A program made the translations under genes and the position numbers. DNA of 64,000 nt from Commensalibacter melissae (GTDB lineage Bacteria; Pseudomonadota; Alphaproteobacteria; Acetobacterales; Acetobacteraceae), in contig NZ_CP033087.1 of NCBI RefSeq assembly GCF_003691365.1, positions 448,501-512,500 on the forward strand, in the 5' to 3' direction. How positions within the stretch are numbered: position 1 is the stretch's first letter; each line of letters begins with the position of its first letter. This document shows positions 1 to 8,013 of this stretch, piece after piece. The notes below the pieces were generated by a model. The model saw nothing but the letters and a program-made list of their open reading frames with translations. It did not search any database and had not been told where the DNA came from.

Positions 1-1
1 G

Positions 2-469
2 GATACTTTACAACCAGATCCTTTTGCAACAGTTGAAGCTGCCAGGATTTTGTCAAAGGAAGGGTTTGAGGTTTTTCCTTATACGACCGAGGATTTAATT
101 GTTGGTGAAAAGTTATTAGAGGCAGGTTGTCAACTTTTGATGCCATGGGGGGCACCGATTGGATCTGGACAAGGTTTGCGTAATATTGAAGGATTAAAAA
201 CAATGCGTCAATATTTTAAAAATATTCCTCTTATTATTGATGCGGGGATTGGAGCGCCAAGTCAAGCAATCCAAGCGATGGAAATAGGTTTTGATGCAAT
301 TTTACTAAATACGGCAATTGCGAAATCAAAAAATCCTATTCTAATGGCGGATGCTTTTAACAAAGCTATTTTAGCGGGACGGATAGCATATAAAGCGGGA
401 TTAATGGAAAAGCGTAATATGGCCTATGCCTCAACACCAGCATATGGATTGGCGGATCTATCACTATAA
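2..469 (+). CDS. thiG: Thiazole synthase, C-terminal part (cut by window edge)
   Basis: ThiG builds the thiazole phosphate ring of thiamin in the cytoplasm from 1-deoxyxylulose 5-phosphate, dehydroglycine and ThiS thiocarboxylate. The frame is open from base 2, so the TTG at position 50 is internal and not a start. Visible family features are the (beta/alpha)8-barrel segments ending in [20 protein letters not shown] and [13 protein letters not shown], followed by the usual Ala-rich tail. About 155 residues are present, compared with roughly 255-265 for a full protein, so the first 100 or so lie outside the window. The stop codon TAA shares one base with the ATG of thiE, which indicates translational coupling. 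Identification is by family resemblance and by the neighbouring thiE and thiF. Confidence 0.93.
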   Translation, partial: DTLQPDPFATVEAARILSKEGFEVFPYTTEDLIVGEKLLEAGCQLLMPWGAPIGSGQGLRNIEGLKTMRQYFKNIPLIIDAGIGAPSQAIQAMEIGFDAILLNTAIAKSKNPILMADAFNKAILAGRIAYKAGLMEKRNMAYASTPAYGLADLSL

Positions 470-1071
470 TGGAAAAATTTTATTTAGTCACAGAATCTGT
501 CTCATTGATTAAAAAATTATTGCCTGTTGGGGTTAAATTGATTCAATTACGAATTAAAAACATGTCTCAACCGGATTTGAGGCAAAATATTATGGAAGCA
601 AAAATCTGTTGTGAACGTTATGGTGCGCGATTGATTTTGAACGATTACTGGGAATTGGCTTTAGAATTGGGTATAAATTTTGTTCATTTAGGACAAGAAG
701 ATTTATTAAAAACAGATTTTAACAGGATACGAAATGCAGGAATTCAATATGGGATTTCCACACATGATAGATCTGAGTTGGAAATTGCGTTGAAGCTTTA
801 CCCTGACTATATTGCATTGGGACCAATTTATCCGACTGTATTGAAGAAAATGAAATGGCACCCGCAAGGGTTATCAAAACTGAACAGATGGAAACAGAGA
901 ATAAGAAATATTCCTTTGGTTGCTATCGGGGGATTAACAGTTGAACGGATTCCATATGTTCTGAAAGCGGGTGCAGATAGTTTGGCAGTAGTAACAGATA
1001 TTAAGACTGCGTCAGATCCAATCAATCGTTATAATGCTTGGCAAAGACAGATTAAAAAGGTTATCAATTAA
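469..1071 (+). CDS. thiE: Thiamine phosphate synthase
   Basis: ThiE couples hydroxymethylpyrimidine pyrophosphate with thiazole phosphate to give thiamin phosphate. The 200-residue TIM barrel is the usual length. Recognisable blocks are QLRIKN near residue 25, the LNDYWELA and VHLGQEDL strands, GISTHDRSELEIAL, the phosphate-binding YIALGPIYPT, and VAIGGLTVERIPYVLKAGAD near the C-terminus. The start ATG overlaps the thiG stop and the stop overlaps the thiF start in the same one-base way (TAATG). The three genes are therefore a tightly coupled operon. No riboswitch is visible because the operon start is outside the window. Confidence 0.95.
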   Translation: MEKFYLVTESVSLIKKLLPVGVKLIQLRIKNMSQPDLRQNIMEAKICCERYGARLILNDYWELALELGINFVHLGQEDLLKTDFNRIRNAGIQYGISTHDRSELEIALKLYPDYIALGPIYPTVLKKMKWHPQGLSKLNRWKQRIRNIPLVAIGGLTVERIPYVLKAGADSLAVVTDIKTASDPINRYNAWQRQIKKVIN

Positions 1072-2036
1072 TGGAAAAACGGTTTAAAAAACAGATAATG
1101 TTATCTGAGGTTGGTATCGAAGGTCAGGAGAGATTAAGAAAGGCCCGTCTATTAGTTGTAGGATGTGGTGGATTGGGTAATACGGTTTTACCATTACTTA
1201 GTGCAGCGGGGATAGGTTTTATAAGGGTTTATGACCATGATATTGTAGAAGAATCTAATTTACATCGACAATATATGTACTCTAAATCTGATCTTGGCAA
1301 ACATAAAGTTTTGGTAATGCAGAATATTTTATATCGTCAAAATCCAGAGTGTCATATCGAGGCTTATGCTCAAAAATTAAGTTTTTCATATATTTCTGAT
1401 GCAATGCGTGGAATTGATCTGGTTATAGATGCGGCTGATAATTTTATGGTGACATATCTTCTTTCTGACAAATGTTATGAAATGAATATTCCCTTTATAA
1501 GTGCTTCTGTTCTGGAATTTCAGGGATATGTAGGGGCTTTTTGTGGTGGTGGGCCAAGCTATCGCTCGGTTTTTCCAAAACCTTCGTTTTCGAATAATAA
1601 TTGTAATAATATTGGAGTAATGGGACCTGTTGTTGCGATTATGGGATCTATTCAGGCAGAAATGGCTATAAATATAATAATAAAGCTTTCCAAACCGACA
1701 TTAGGAAACTTGTTTCATATAGATTGCATTAACTGGAGAGTTGGTCAGATTTGTTTTGATGATGCGGAAGAACCTGAACAAAAAACAATTATTTCATTAT
1801 TAGATAGGGACAGTCTCAAAGTTGATGATTATTTGGTTGAATTACGGGATGAAATTGAAGCTCCAATCAGTGTTAATTCTCATGTTGTTCGGATGAAACC
1901 TGAAAATATAGAAAATAGTAATTTTCCGATCGATCGACGAATAGTATTTATTTGTAAGACTGGGATAAGAGCTATTAAAGCAGCATATCAGTTACAATTT
2001 AAGGGTTATACAAATTTAGGCATCATAGCGGATTAA
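1071..2036 (+). CDS. thiF: ThiF/MoeB-type adenylyltransferase with C-terminal rhodanese-like domain
   Basis: This E1-like enzyme adenylates the C-terminal glycine of a ubiquitin-like sulfur carrier, here most likely ThiS. The nucleotide-binding GCGGLGN lies at residues 31-37, followed by YDHDIVEESNLHRQ. C178 in NNNCNNIGVMGP matches the cysteine used for acyl-persulfide formation in the family. Residues about 250-321 form a short rhodanese-like domain whose catalytic cysteine is in FICKTGIRA (C295). The zinc-binding CxxC expected after the glycine-rich loop (PCYRC in relatives) reads PSYRS (S163, S166), and the second CxxC is also missing. It may be a zinc-free variant. Position at the end of thiG-thiE favours a thiamin role over molybdopterin. 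Confidence 0.88.
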   Translation: MEKRFKKQIMLSEVGIEGQERLRKARLLVVGCGGLGNTVLPLLSAAGIGFIRVYDHDIVEESNLHRQYMYSKSDLGKHKVLVMQNILYRQNPECHIEAYAQKLSFSYISDAMRGIDLVIDAADNFMVTYLLSDKCYEMNIPFISASVLEFQGYVGAFCGGGPSYRSVFPKPSFSNNNCNNIGVMGPVVAIMGSIQAEMAINIIIKLSKPTLGNLFHIDCINWRVGQICFDDAEEPEQKTIISLLDRDSLKVDDYLVELRDEIEAPISVNSHVVRMKPENIENSNFPIDRRIVFICKTGIRAIKAAYQLQFKGYTNLGIIAD

Positions 2037-2385
2037 CTTTTTTAAAATATTATTTATATTAAATTCTAATAAATTGTAATTTAATAATACAAAAAACGTT
2101 ATATTCTAATTCAATTAACAAAAATTTTCAGCAAATTTAACGATTATTGTTTGTAAATATAATTGTAATGATATTCTTGAATATATCGAATGTTTTTAAT
2201 AATAATAAATAATAATATATCATTTTCAGTTAAATATAAGATTTGATTAATTAAATATTAAGATTTAAATATGCGTTTTTAAAATATTTTATTTAAGTAT
2301 AAAGGGGAAATATTTTACGGTAATGTATTTTTTTATAAAAGATAAAGAAGATGCGTTTAAGATTATATAGTTAAATGTTTAAGGA
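2037..2385. other. AT-rich intergenic region, no gene seen
   Basis: This 349-base gap separates convergent thiF and the MarR-type gene. It is almost entirely A and T. I see no credible coding frame, no tRNA and no GC-stemmed terminator. The minus-strand gene at 2386-2697 ends here. Confidence 0.6.
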
Positions 2386-2697
2386 CTAACAGGCATGATA
2401 CATAGAATAGGGTATAGTTTGAATTTGTTGAATATAATTCTGACCAATTAATGTTGATGAAACGATTACTTTACGTCCATCTTGTGTATCTGGTTTACGT
2501 TTAACGAGTTTTAATTCTTCTAAACGATTAATTGCCTTGGTTACAGCAGGTTTAGAAAGATTTAATGTTTTAGAATAATAATCGACACTCGCTTCAATCG
2601 CTTCGTTATAAACCAAGGATAAAATTGCAAGTTGACGAACGGTAAGTGCAAAATGACTACTGGCAGAATTTTTAATAATTTGAAAAGAAAGATTCAT
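2386..2697 (-). CDS. Short MarR-family winged-helix regulator
   Basis: A cytoplasmic DNA-binding regulator of about 103 residues. It shows the MarR core: a helix LTVRQLAILSLVY, the recognition region LNLSKPAVTKAINRLEELKLV, and the wing KRKPDTQDGRKVIVSSTLIG. MarR proteins are usually 135-160 residues, so both dimerisation ends are short. I start it at the ATG at 2697, preceded by AAAGGA about 10 bases upstream. The frame stays open upstream to a TTG at 2781 through a tetranucleotide repeat that would encode YLFI units. That longer version lacks a ribosome-binding site and is unlikely. The target is unknown and no divergent partner gene is present. Confidence 0.75.
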   Translation of the reverse strand: MNLSFQIIKNSASSHFALTVRQLAILSLVYNEAIEASVDYYSKTLNLSKPAVTKAINRLEELKLVKRKPDTQDGRKVIVSSTLIGQNYIQQIQTIPYSMYHAC

Positions 2698-2717
2698 TTT
2701 AATTAATATCCTTTTAG

Positions 2718-2752
<35 letters not shown>

Positions 2753-2891
2753 GGTTTTTCAATTAAGTATTGATATAACAATGATTTTTTGTGTTATGCT
2801 TTTATTTTATAGGGAAAAAAACCGTCGTCAACAATTTTTGGTAAAAATCCCGCAAATGCAATGAAACGAATCGTTAACAAAAATAAATCTT

Positions 2892-3632
2892 TTAATTCTG
2901 TAATTTTATTCTTTGTATAGTGTTATGATAACAACCAATGACAAGACTTTGAATTGTTACAGATGGTGTAACATTATTTTTTGAGTGAAAAGAATTTGAG
3001 CGTGGTAAAATTATAGGGTGTGTAAAATTAGGATTGTTACTATAAGGCCAGAGAAAAATTTTACCATTTTCTTTTATTTCAACTATTTTAAGGGTTTGCT
3101 CATAACAATTTGTTAATTTATCATAACGAATGGTAACAACACATTCACCATCTTTAGGGGCTCTTTCTAAATCAGAAAAATTGACAGCAATGATGATAGA
3201 GCCTTTAGGATATAACAAATTCATTGATTCATCCCTGATATTCAAGGCAAAGCTTTTTGCATTTTTAAATTCCGGATTCTCAGGAATGGGAAAAATAATC
3301 CATTCGGATTGTGGCCATTCTACTTTCTGAATCCATTGAGAGGCTTCTATATTTCCTTTGATATAGATTATTTTCAAAGAAATAAAAGGGTTTTTTAAAG
3401 TCAAAGAGGGAGGGGAAGATTTTGGATTTAGAGCGTTCAGAAAATAGTCAATACTGATATTTAATGAATTTGCTAACTTGATTAACTTGTCAACTTTGGG
3501 AAAATTACCATTTCTCCGCATATCTCTAATGAAATCTGGACTTATACCAGCATTAATACATGCCTTGCGTTCACTAATATTTTTTTCTTTTATGATGTTT
3601 TCAATGTTAAATAACAGCTTTTTTATGTTCAT
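2892..3632 (-). CDS. XRE/S24-type repressor (phage CI/C2-like)
   Basis: A 246-residue protein with an N-terminal helix-turn-helix (residues about 17-45, KACINAGISPDFIRDMRR) and a C-terminal S24 LexA-like domain. The nucleophile is S136 in RDESMNLLYPKGS. K182 in YEQTLKIVEI is the likely general base. Such repressors are self-cleaving switches, inactivated through RecA after DNA damage. In phages they hold lysogeny; in chromosomes they can control prophages in trans. It sits about 21 kb from the structural phage genes and 1.3 kb from a phage-like ssb. A dyad of 12-base operator-like sites lies 41-81 bases upstream, consistent with autoregulation. Which promoters it controls is inference only. 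Confidence 0.85.
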   Translation of the reverse strand: MNIKKLLFNIENIIKEKNISERKACINAGISPDFIRDMRRNGNFPKVDKLIKLANSLNISIDYFLNALNPKSSPPSLTLKNPFISLKIIYIKGNIEASQWIQKVEWPQSEWIIFPIPENPEFKNAKSFALNIRDESMNLLYPKGSIIIAVNFSDLERAPKDGECVVTIRYDKLTNCYEQTLKIVEIKENGKIFLWPYSNNPNFTHPIILPRSNSFHSKNNVTPSVTIQSLVIGCYHNTIQRIKLQN

Positions 3633-3672
3633 TTTTAAAGAATAATACCATACTAATTAATTAATTATATGT

Positions 3673-3713
3673 GGTATTTTAACCGGAATATAAATTATAA
3701 AGGTTAAAATACC
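3673..3713. promoter_or_regulatory. Dyad operator upstream of the S24 repressor
   Basis: Two perfect 12-base inverted copies, GGTATTTTAACC at 3673-3684 and its complement at 3702-3713, are separated by 17 bases. Each copy is itself nearly palindromic (GGTW...WACC), as expected for a dimeric repressor site. They lie upstream of the repressor start at 3632 in the promoter position. Confidence 0.6.
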
Positions 3714-3886
3714 GTACGTTTATTCATTATTGCAATTTAAATTGATGAAGGATAGCAATTTTTTATAGAGAGATTTTAATTATTCAAATTATAGGATATG
3801 ATCTACATAACTTATTGATATTAAATATTTTTAATGAATGAATCAAATAGAATCTAAATTATGATTTTTCATGATATTAATATAAT

Positions 3887-4414
3887 TTATTTTATATCTA
3901 ATATTTTTGAAGTTGAGCAAAAATTTCTATCATAATAAACGAGATTATCGTTTTTATCGTTTTTATTATTGATATTAATTATATTAATATTTGTGAAAAA
4001 AAGCGAATGTGTACCGTATTCTTTAATTTCATTTATTTGACCTTTCAAATAAACCAATGCATTTTTAAGATATGGTGGGTTTTTGTTAGTTTTTTGCCAT
4101 TCATCTTGTAAAAATCTTTCTTCCATATTAATTTTTGTAATTCCGGCGAAATGTTTTGCTGCATCCAGATGTTTGGAAGAAAGAATATTGATACAAATAT
4201 TTTGATTATTTTTAAATATTTGATTTACTTTACTTTTTTTATTGATACAGACTAATATTGTTGGAGGGGTGTCGGTTATGGAACAAACTGATGTTGCGGT
4301 AATCCCGTGTGGACCAGTATTTCCATTAGTAGTTATAATGCAAACACCTGCAGCTAATTGCGACATAGCATCACGGAAATTTTTCTGTTCTTGATTTAAA
4401 ATAGATAAGTTCAT
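3887..4414 (-). CDS. Flavin reductase domain protein (HpaC/RutF-like)
   Basis: A 175-residue flavin reductase-like domain, the usual length for NAD(P)H:flavin oxidoreductases that feed reduced FMN/FAD to two-component monooxygenases. Family blocks are FRDAMSQLAAGVCIITT, GITATSVCSITDTPPTILVCINKKSKV, ICINILSS and the segment after FAGI. The start ATG at 4414 is preceded by AAAGGAT on the minus strand. No oxygenase partner is adjacent, so the reductase may serve a distant enzyme. The low-complexity Asn/Ile stretch NINIININNKNDKND near the C-terminus probably reflects the AT bias. Confidence 0.85.
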   Translation of the reverse strand: MNLSILNQEQKNFRDAMSQLAAGVCIITTNGNTGPHGITATSVCSITDTPPTILVCINKKSKVNQIFKNNQNICINILSSKHLDAAKHFAGITKINMEERFLQDEWQKTNKNPPYLKNALVYLKGQINEIKEYGTHSLFFTNINIININNKNDKNDNLVYYDRNFCSTSKILDIK

Positions 4415-4924
4415 TTAATATCCTTTATATAAAACAATAATTAATTATTTCATTTATAAAAAATTAATTAAATATCTATTTAAAGGCAAATTAAATTATA
4501 TATGCATTTAAAATTTTAGTTAGTGTAAGGAATATAATTGCATAAAAAAATTTAAAAAATAGATTGTTAATAGATTAAAAAATTAATAATTTATCAAAAT
4601 ATTATTTTTGCTTGATTTTTTTTTAAACAGTGTTAATTGATTGAAAAGATAAGGAAGGTGCTGTTTTAAATAATGAATATTAATAAAAATTTATGAATAT
4701 GGAAAAGCAGTTATTTCTTAAAAGATGGTTTAGTATTATATATCTAAAATAATTTTAATATATAATAACAATTAACATTTTATTTGAATTAGTTATTATT
4801 AGAATAAAGGAACAGTAGTAGAATTAATAAAAGGTTTAATTACAATATATAGCCATTCATCAATTTAAATAAAATTTATGAGAATATGTCATTAATGGCA
4901 GAATTAATATGAATAGGAACTGAA
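4415..4924. other. AT-rich divergent intergenic region
   Basis: 510 bases between the divergent flavin reductase and ssb genes. It should hold both promoters, but AT richness makes -10-like motifs ubiquitous and I cannot single one out. No RNA gene or coding frame is evident. Confidence 0.5.
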
Positions 4925-5320
4925 ATGAGTGGCTTTATAAATAAAGTTGTTTTGATTGGTATTTTAGCCAAAGATCCAGAAATAAAAATGATCCAATCTG
5001 GTGATAATATAGCGACTTTAGTCCTAATGGTAAATGATAGCTGGGAAAATCGACGTACAGCTCAACAAATCAACAAAGTTGAGTATTTTAAAGTTGTCGT
5101 TTTTAGTAAAAATTTGATTAAACAAATTGAAACTGTCATTAAAAAAGGGGATCAGCTATACATTGAAGGACAATTAAGAGTTCGGAAATGGTACGATGAA
5201 CAGAAAAATAATCATTATAGCGCAGAAATTGTTCTTTTCTCTCACAACGGAATATTAGTATTGTTGAATGATAATAATATAAAAGAGGAATTATTAATTA
5301 ATCAAGAGGCTTCATTATAA
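4925..5320 (+). CDS. ssb: Phage/plasmid-type single-stranded DNA-binding protein
   Basis: A 131-residue OB-fold protein. The N-terminal MSGFINKVVLIGILAKDPE, the segment VEYFKVVVFSKNL and KKGDQLYIEGQLRVRKWYD are standard SSB blocks. The acidic C-terminal tip (typically DDDIPF), which recruits replication and repair partners in housekeeping SSBs, is absent; the protein ends INQEASL. With about 131 residues rather than 160-180 and no tip, it looks like an accessory SSB of a mobile element. The next gene, 16 bases downstream and also phage-like, supports that. The housekeeping copy is presumably elsewhere. Confidence 0.88.
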   Translation: MSGFINKVVLIGILAKDPEIKMIQSGDNIATLVLMVNDSWENRRTAQQINKVEYFKVVVFSKNLIKQIETVIKKGDQLYIEGQLRVRKWYDEQKNNHYSAEIVLFSHNGILVLLNDNNIKEELLINQEASL

Positions 5321-5336
5321 TTAAAGAAGGCCTTTT

Positions 5337-5873
5337 ATGAAAAAAAGTATAAAAAAACGGATTAATAAAAAAAAATTACCCTTTATTGTACGTAAACATC
5401 ATCTGGAAGCACAATATAATTCAGGAAAACTAATAATTGATGTTGGTATTGATCCTCAAAATATAAATGAAAAAGTTACACGATTACGACGTAAATGTGT
5501 TTATGATGAGATGATGAATCGTGGTAGTATAAGTGTTACCCAACGTAATTGTGCTGAACGATATGCCATTTTGTGTGAAAAAGCTTTCGGACAGAGCAGT
5601 TCAATTTACGCACGTATAAGTCATTGGTTGAAAGAAGGAAAAATAAGTAGTGGAAATTGGGAACCAATACCTTCACAACATGATGCATACAGTAAATTAT
5701 TATCTATATGGCAAGAAATTGGGAGTTATCATCTTGATATTTTGAATATGATTATTTTGGGAAATATGAAATGTAAAGAAATATCCCAATTACTTAAATT
5801 GAATTTGAACTATACTATGGGTCAGGTTCTATCAGCTTTTATTTTATTAGAAGAAGCTTTGGAAAAAAAATAA
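5337..5873 (+). CDS. Uncharacterised helical protein, phage-regulator-like
   Basis: 178 residues, not confidently recognised. The N-terminus is strongly basic (KKSIKKRINKKKLPFI). The middle contains RLRRKCVYDEMMNRGSISVTQRNCAERY. The C-terminus (about residues 130-175) is helical with a possible helix-turn-helix, ILGNMKCKEISQLLKLN, resembling sigma region-4-like domains of small phage late-gene activators. It lies 16 bases downstream of ssb and is followed by a clear terminator, so the two form a short operon. I infer a phage or plasmid origin. The function is unknown. Confidence 0.6.
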   Translation: MKKSIKKRINKKKLPFIVRKHHLEAQYNSGKLIIDVGIDPQNINEKVTRLRRKCVYDEMMNRGSISVTQRNCAERYAILCEKAFGQSSSIYARISHWLKEGKISSGNWEPIPSQHDAYSKLLSIWQEIGSYHLDILNMIILGNMKCKEISQLLKLNLNYTMGQVLSAFILLEEALEKK

Positions 5874-5946
5874 TATTACGATAAAATTATAACGTATATA
5901 ATTTGTAGTTTAATCAGATGGAAAAGTTTTAATAATTTTTTATTGG

Positions 5947-5969
5947 GCAGCCTTTAGGCTGCTTTTTTA
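5947..5969 (+). terminator. Rho-independent terminator of the ssb operon
   Basis: GCAGCC-TTTA-GGCTGC followed by seven T residues, 74 bases after the stop of the 178-residue protein gene. Confidence 0.9.
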
Positions 5970-6472
5970 TGCCCAGGTATAATGATATGTGTCACAAGTT
6001 ATATAATTATCATACGTGGAATAAGCTCTAATTCAATTTCTTGTCAAGGTGTATTTTTATATATTTTCGAAATGATATTGAGCTCATCTTGATTGTGTAG
6101 GAAAAACATCTGGTGTTTATAAATTGTCCAGGATGAATGTAACCTTCATGGAAAGGATGGGCTGAAATAAAATGTTCTTTTCAAATTGATGGCTGGACAT
6201 CAACTGGATCTGATAGTTAGTAATGATAGTTTGTATCCGGATGGAAGAAATTCTTGTTTAAGTCAGGATATTAATACGGAAGATGCCTTTAATTAAAATT
6301 TAAAAAAAACTATTCGTAAAAATTTCATTTTATTTATTTTGTAAAGAAATTTTGAATGAAATTATGATATCATACAAGTAATCTTAAAATTTCTGTTACG
6401 GAATTATCGATTTATGGATGGATCTTGTTAGATCGTCTACTTAACTAAATAATATTGGCATTCATATTTTGA
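5970..6472. other. Non-coding region with possible decayed gene remnant
   Basis: About 500 bases without an intact gene. Composition between 6050 and 6296 is less AT-rich than true spacers nearby. A 35-codon open stretch at 6189-6296 (beginning MAGHQLDLIVSND) is preceded by frames broken by several stops. This looks like a degraded coding sequence rather than spacer, but I do not recognise the family. The final 170 bases presumably hold the promoter of the GH32 gene. Confidence 0.4.
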
Positions 6473-6484
6473 ATGGAAATCATT

Positions 6485-7924
6485 ATGAGATCTTTAAGTT
6501 CAGCTGATAATTTTGTTAAAGAAGCGATGAAGAAAAGGGGTGATAATTATTACCCAAAATTTCATATTGCCGCTCAATATGGTTGGATTAATGATCCAAA
6601 TGGTTTAATTTATATTAACGGGAAATATCATTTTTTCTTTCAACATTATCCTTATAAACCTATATGGGGGCCTATGCATTGGGGGCACGTTGTCAGTGAT
6701 GATATGGTTCATTGGGAGCATATGCCAATTGCTCTATATCCTGATCAGGAATATGATCGGGATGGTTGTTATTCAGGTTCAGCTGTAAATAATAATGGTA
6801 TACTAACCTTATTTTATACAGGTCATAGATTTTTTGAGAAAACCGGTGAAGATTCACGAATTTGTCAAGTTCAATGCATGGCGACCAGTATAGATGGAAT
6901 TCATTTTACCAAACATGGACCTGTTTTATATCCTCCAGAAGGAATAGTTGATTTTCGGGATCCCAAAGTATGGCGAGCTCGGGAAAAATGGTGGATGGTT
7001 GTGGGGGCAAAAGTAAATGATTTGGGTCAAGTGAGGTTATATCAATCGGATAATTTAAAAGAATGGCAATTTAGATGTATCCTACATCAGGCAAAAGATA
7101 GCGTAGATGGTTATATGTGGGAATGTCCTGATTTTTTTAGTGTTAATAATAAAGATGTGTTAATTACTTCACCTCAAGGTATGCCTGCTCAGGAATATGA
7201 TTACCGTAATTTACATCAAAGTGGTTATTGTATAGGTCAATGGGAAAAGAATGGAACTTTTTCTATTGAAACTTCATTTAGAGAAATTGATCATGGTCAT
7301 GATTTTTATGCCCCCCAGACATTTGAAGCTGCTGATGGGCGTAGAATTATGGTCGGATGGATGGAGATGTGGGATGCGCCTCTTCCTAATCAATCCGAGG
7401 GTTGGAGCGGCGCGTTAACCTTGCCTAGAGAAGTTTCATGTAATGAGATTGGTAAATTATATTGTAAACCAATTGTAGAATTGGAATTACTTAGAACAGA
7501 TTACAAAAAATTCGAATTGATTGCTTTAAATAATGAGGTTTATTCATTAGATGAAACATATCAAGAGCTGAAGCTATCGATTGATTTGACTGCTAGTTCA
7601 GGTAGGTGTTATGGTTTAAATATTGAAAGTGCTGGAAGAATTAGTGTTGATTCAGCTTTGAAGCGGTTAATATTTGAGCGACATAGTTCTGATTATGAAT
7701 TACAATCCTGTCGAAGTATTTCTTTAAAGGGAATGTTACGAATAGACTTACATATTTTTATTGATGCCTCTTCTATAGAAATTTTTGTTAATGAAGGTGA
7801 ATATAGTTTAACTAGCAAGATTTATCCGGTTTCTGACCAAAAAAAGTTAACGTTATTTGCTGAGAAAGGGACCGCAATTTTTAAAAATATAGAAGAATGG
7901 AAATTGGATTCAATTTTTAAATAA
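6485..7924 (+). CDS. GH32 beta-fructosidase (sucrose / sucrose-6-phosphate hydrolase)
   Basis: A cytoplasmic (no signal peptide) glycoside hydrolase family 32 enzyme of about 479 residues. It cleaves beta-fructosides such as sucrose or sucrose 6-phosphate. All three catalytic blocks are present: WINDPNG (nucleophile Asp), FRDPK (transition-state Asp) and WECPD (acid/base Glu). A C-terminal beta-sandwich contains DASSIEIFVNEGEYSLT. I choose the ATG at 6485 because GGAAA lies 7 bases upstream; an in-frame ATG at 6473 has no ribosome-binding site. No PTS or other sugar transporter is adjacent, so free sucrose or a phosphorylated form cannot be distinguished as substrate. Confidence 0.9.
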   Translation: MRSLSSADNFVKEAMKKRGDNYYPKFHIAAQYGWINDPNGLIYINGKYHFFFQHYPYKPIWGPMHWGHVVSDDMVHWEHMPIALYPDQEYDRDGCYSGSAVNNNGILTLFYTGHRFFEKTGEDSRICQVQCMATSIDGIHFTKHGPVLYPPEGIVDFRDPKVWRAREKWWMVVGAKVNDLGQVRLYQSDNLKEWQFRCILHQAKDSVDGYMWECPDFFSVNNKDVLITSPQGMPAQEYDYRNLHQSGYCIGQWEKNGTFSIETSFREIDHGHDFYAPQTFEAADGRRIMVGWMEMWDAPLPNQSEGWSGALTLPREVSCNEIGKLYCKPIVELELLRTDYKKFELIALNNEVYSLDETYQELKLSIDLTASSGRCYGLNIESAGRISVDSALKRLIFERHSSDYELQSCRSISLKGMLRIDLHIFIDASSIEIFVNEGEYSLTSKIYPVSDQKKLTLFAEKGTAIFKNIEEWKLDSIFK

Positions 7925-7942
7925 TCTGAAAGTTATGATTTT

Positions 7943-7981
7943 GATGATGAGAATAATTTTTCAAACTATCCTCTCATCATC
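7943..7981. terminator. Inverted repeat between convergent genes
   Basis: A perfect 10-base stem (GATGATGAGA / TCTCATCATC) with a 19-base loop lies between the converging GH32 and pckA genes. The T-run is weak on both strands, so its terminator role is an inference from position. Confidence 0.45.
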
Positions 7982-8013
7982 ATGTTAAATAAAATTTATC
8001 AAAAAACTATTAT

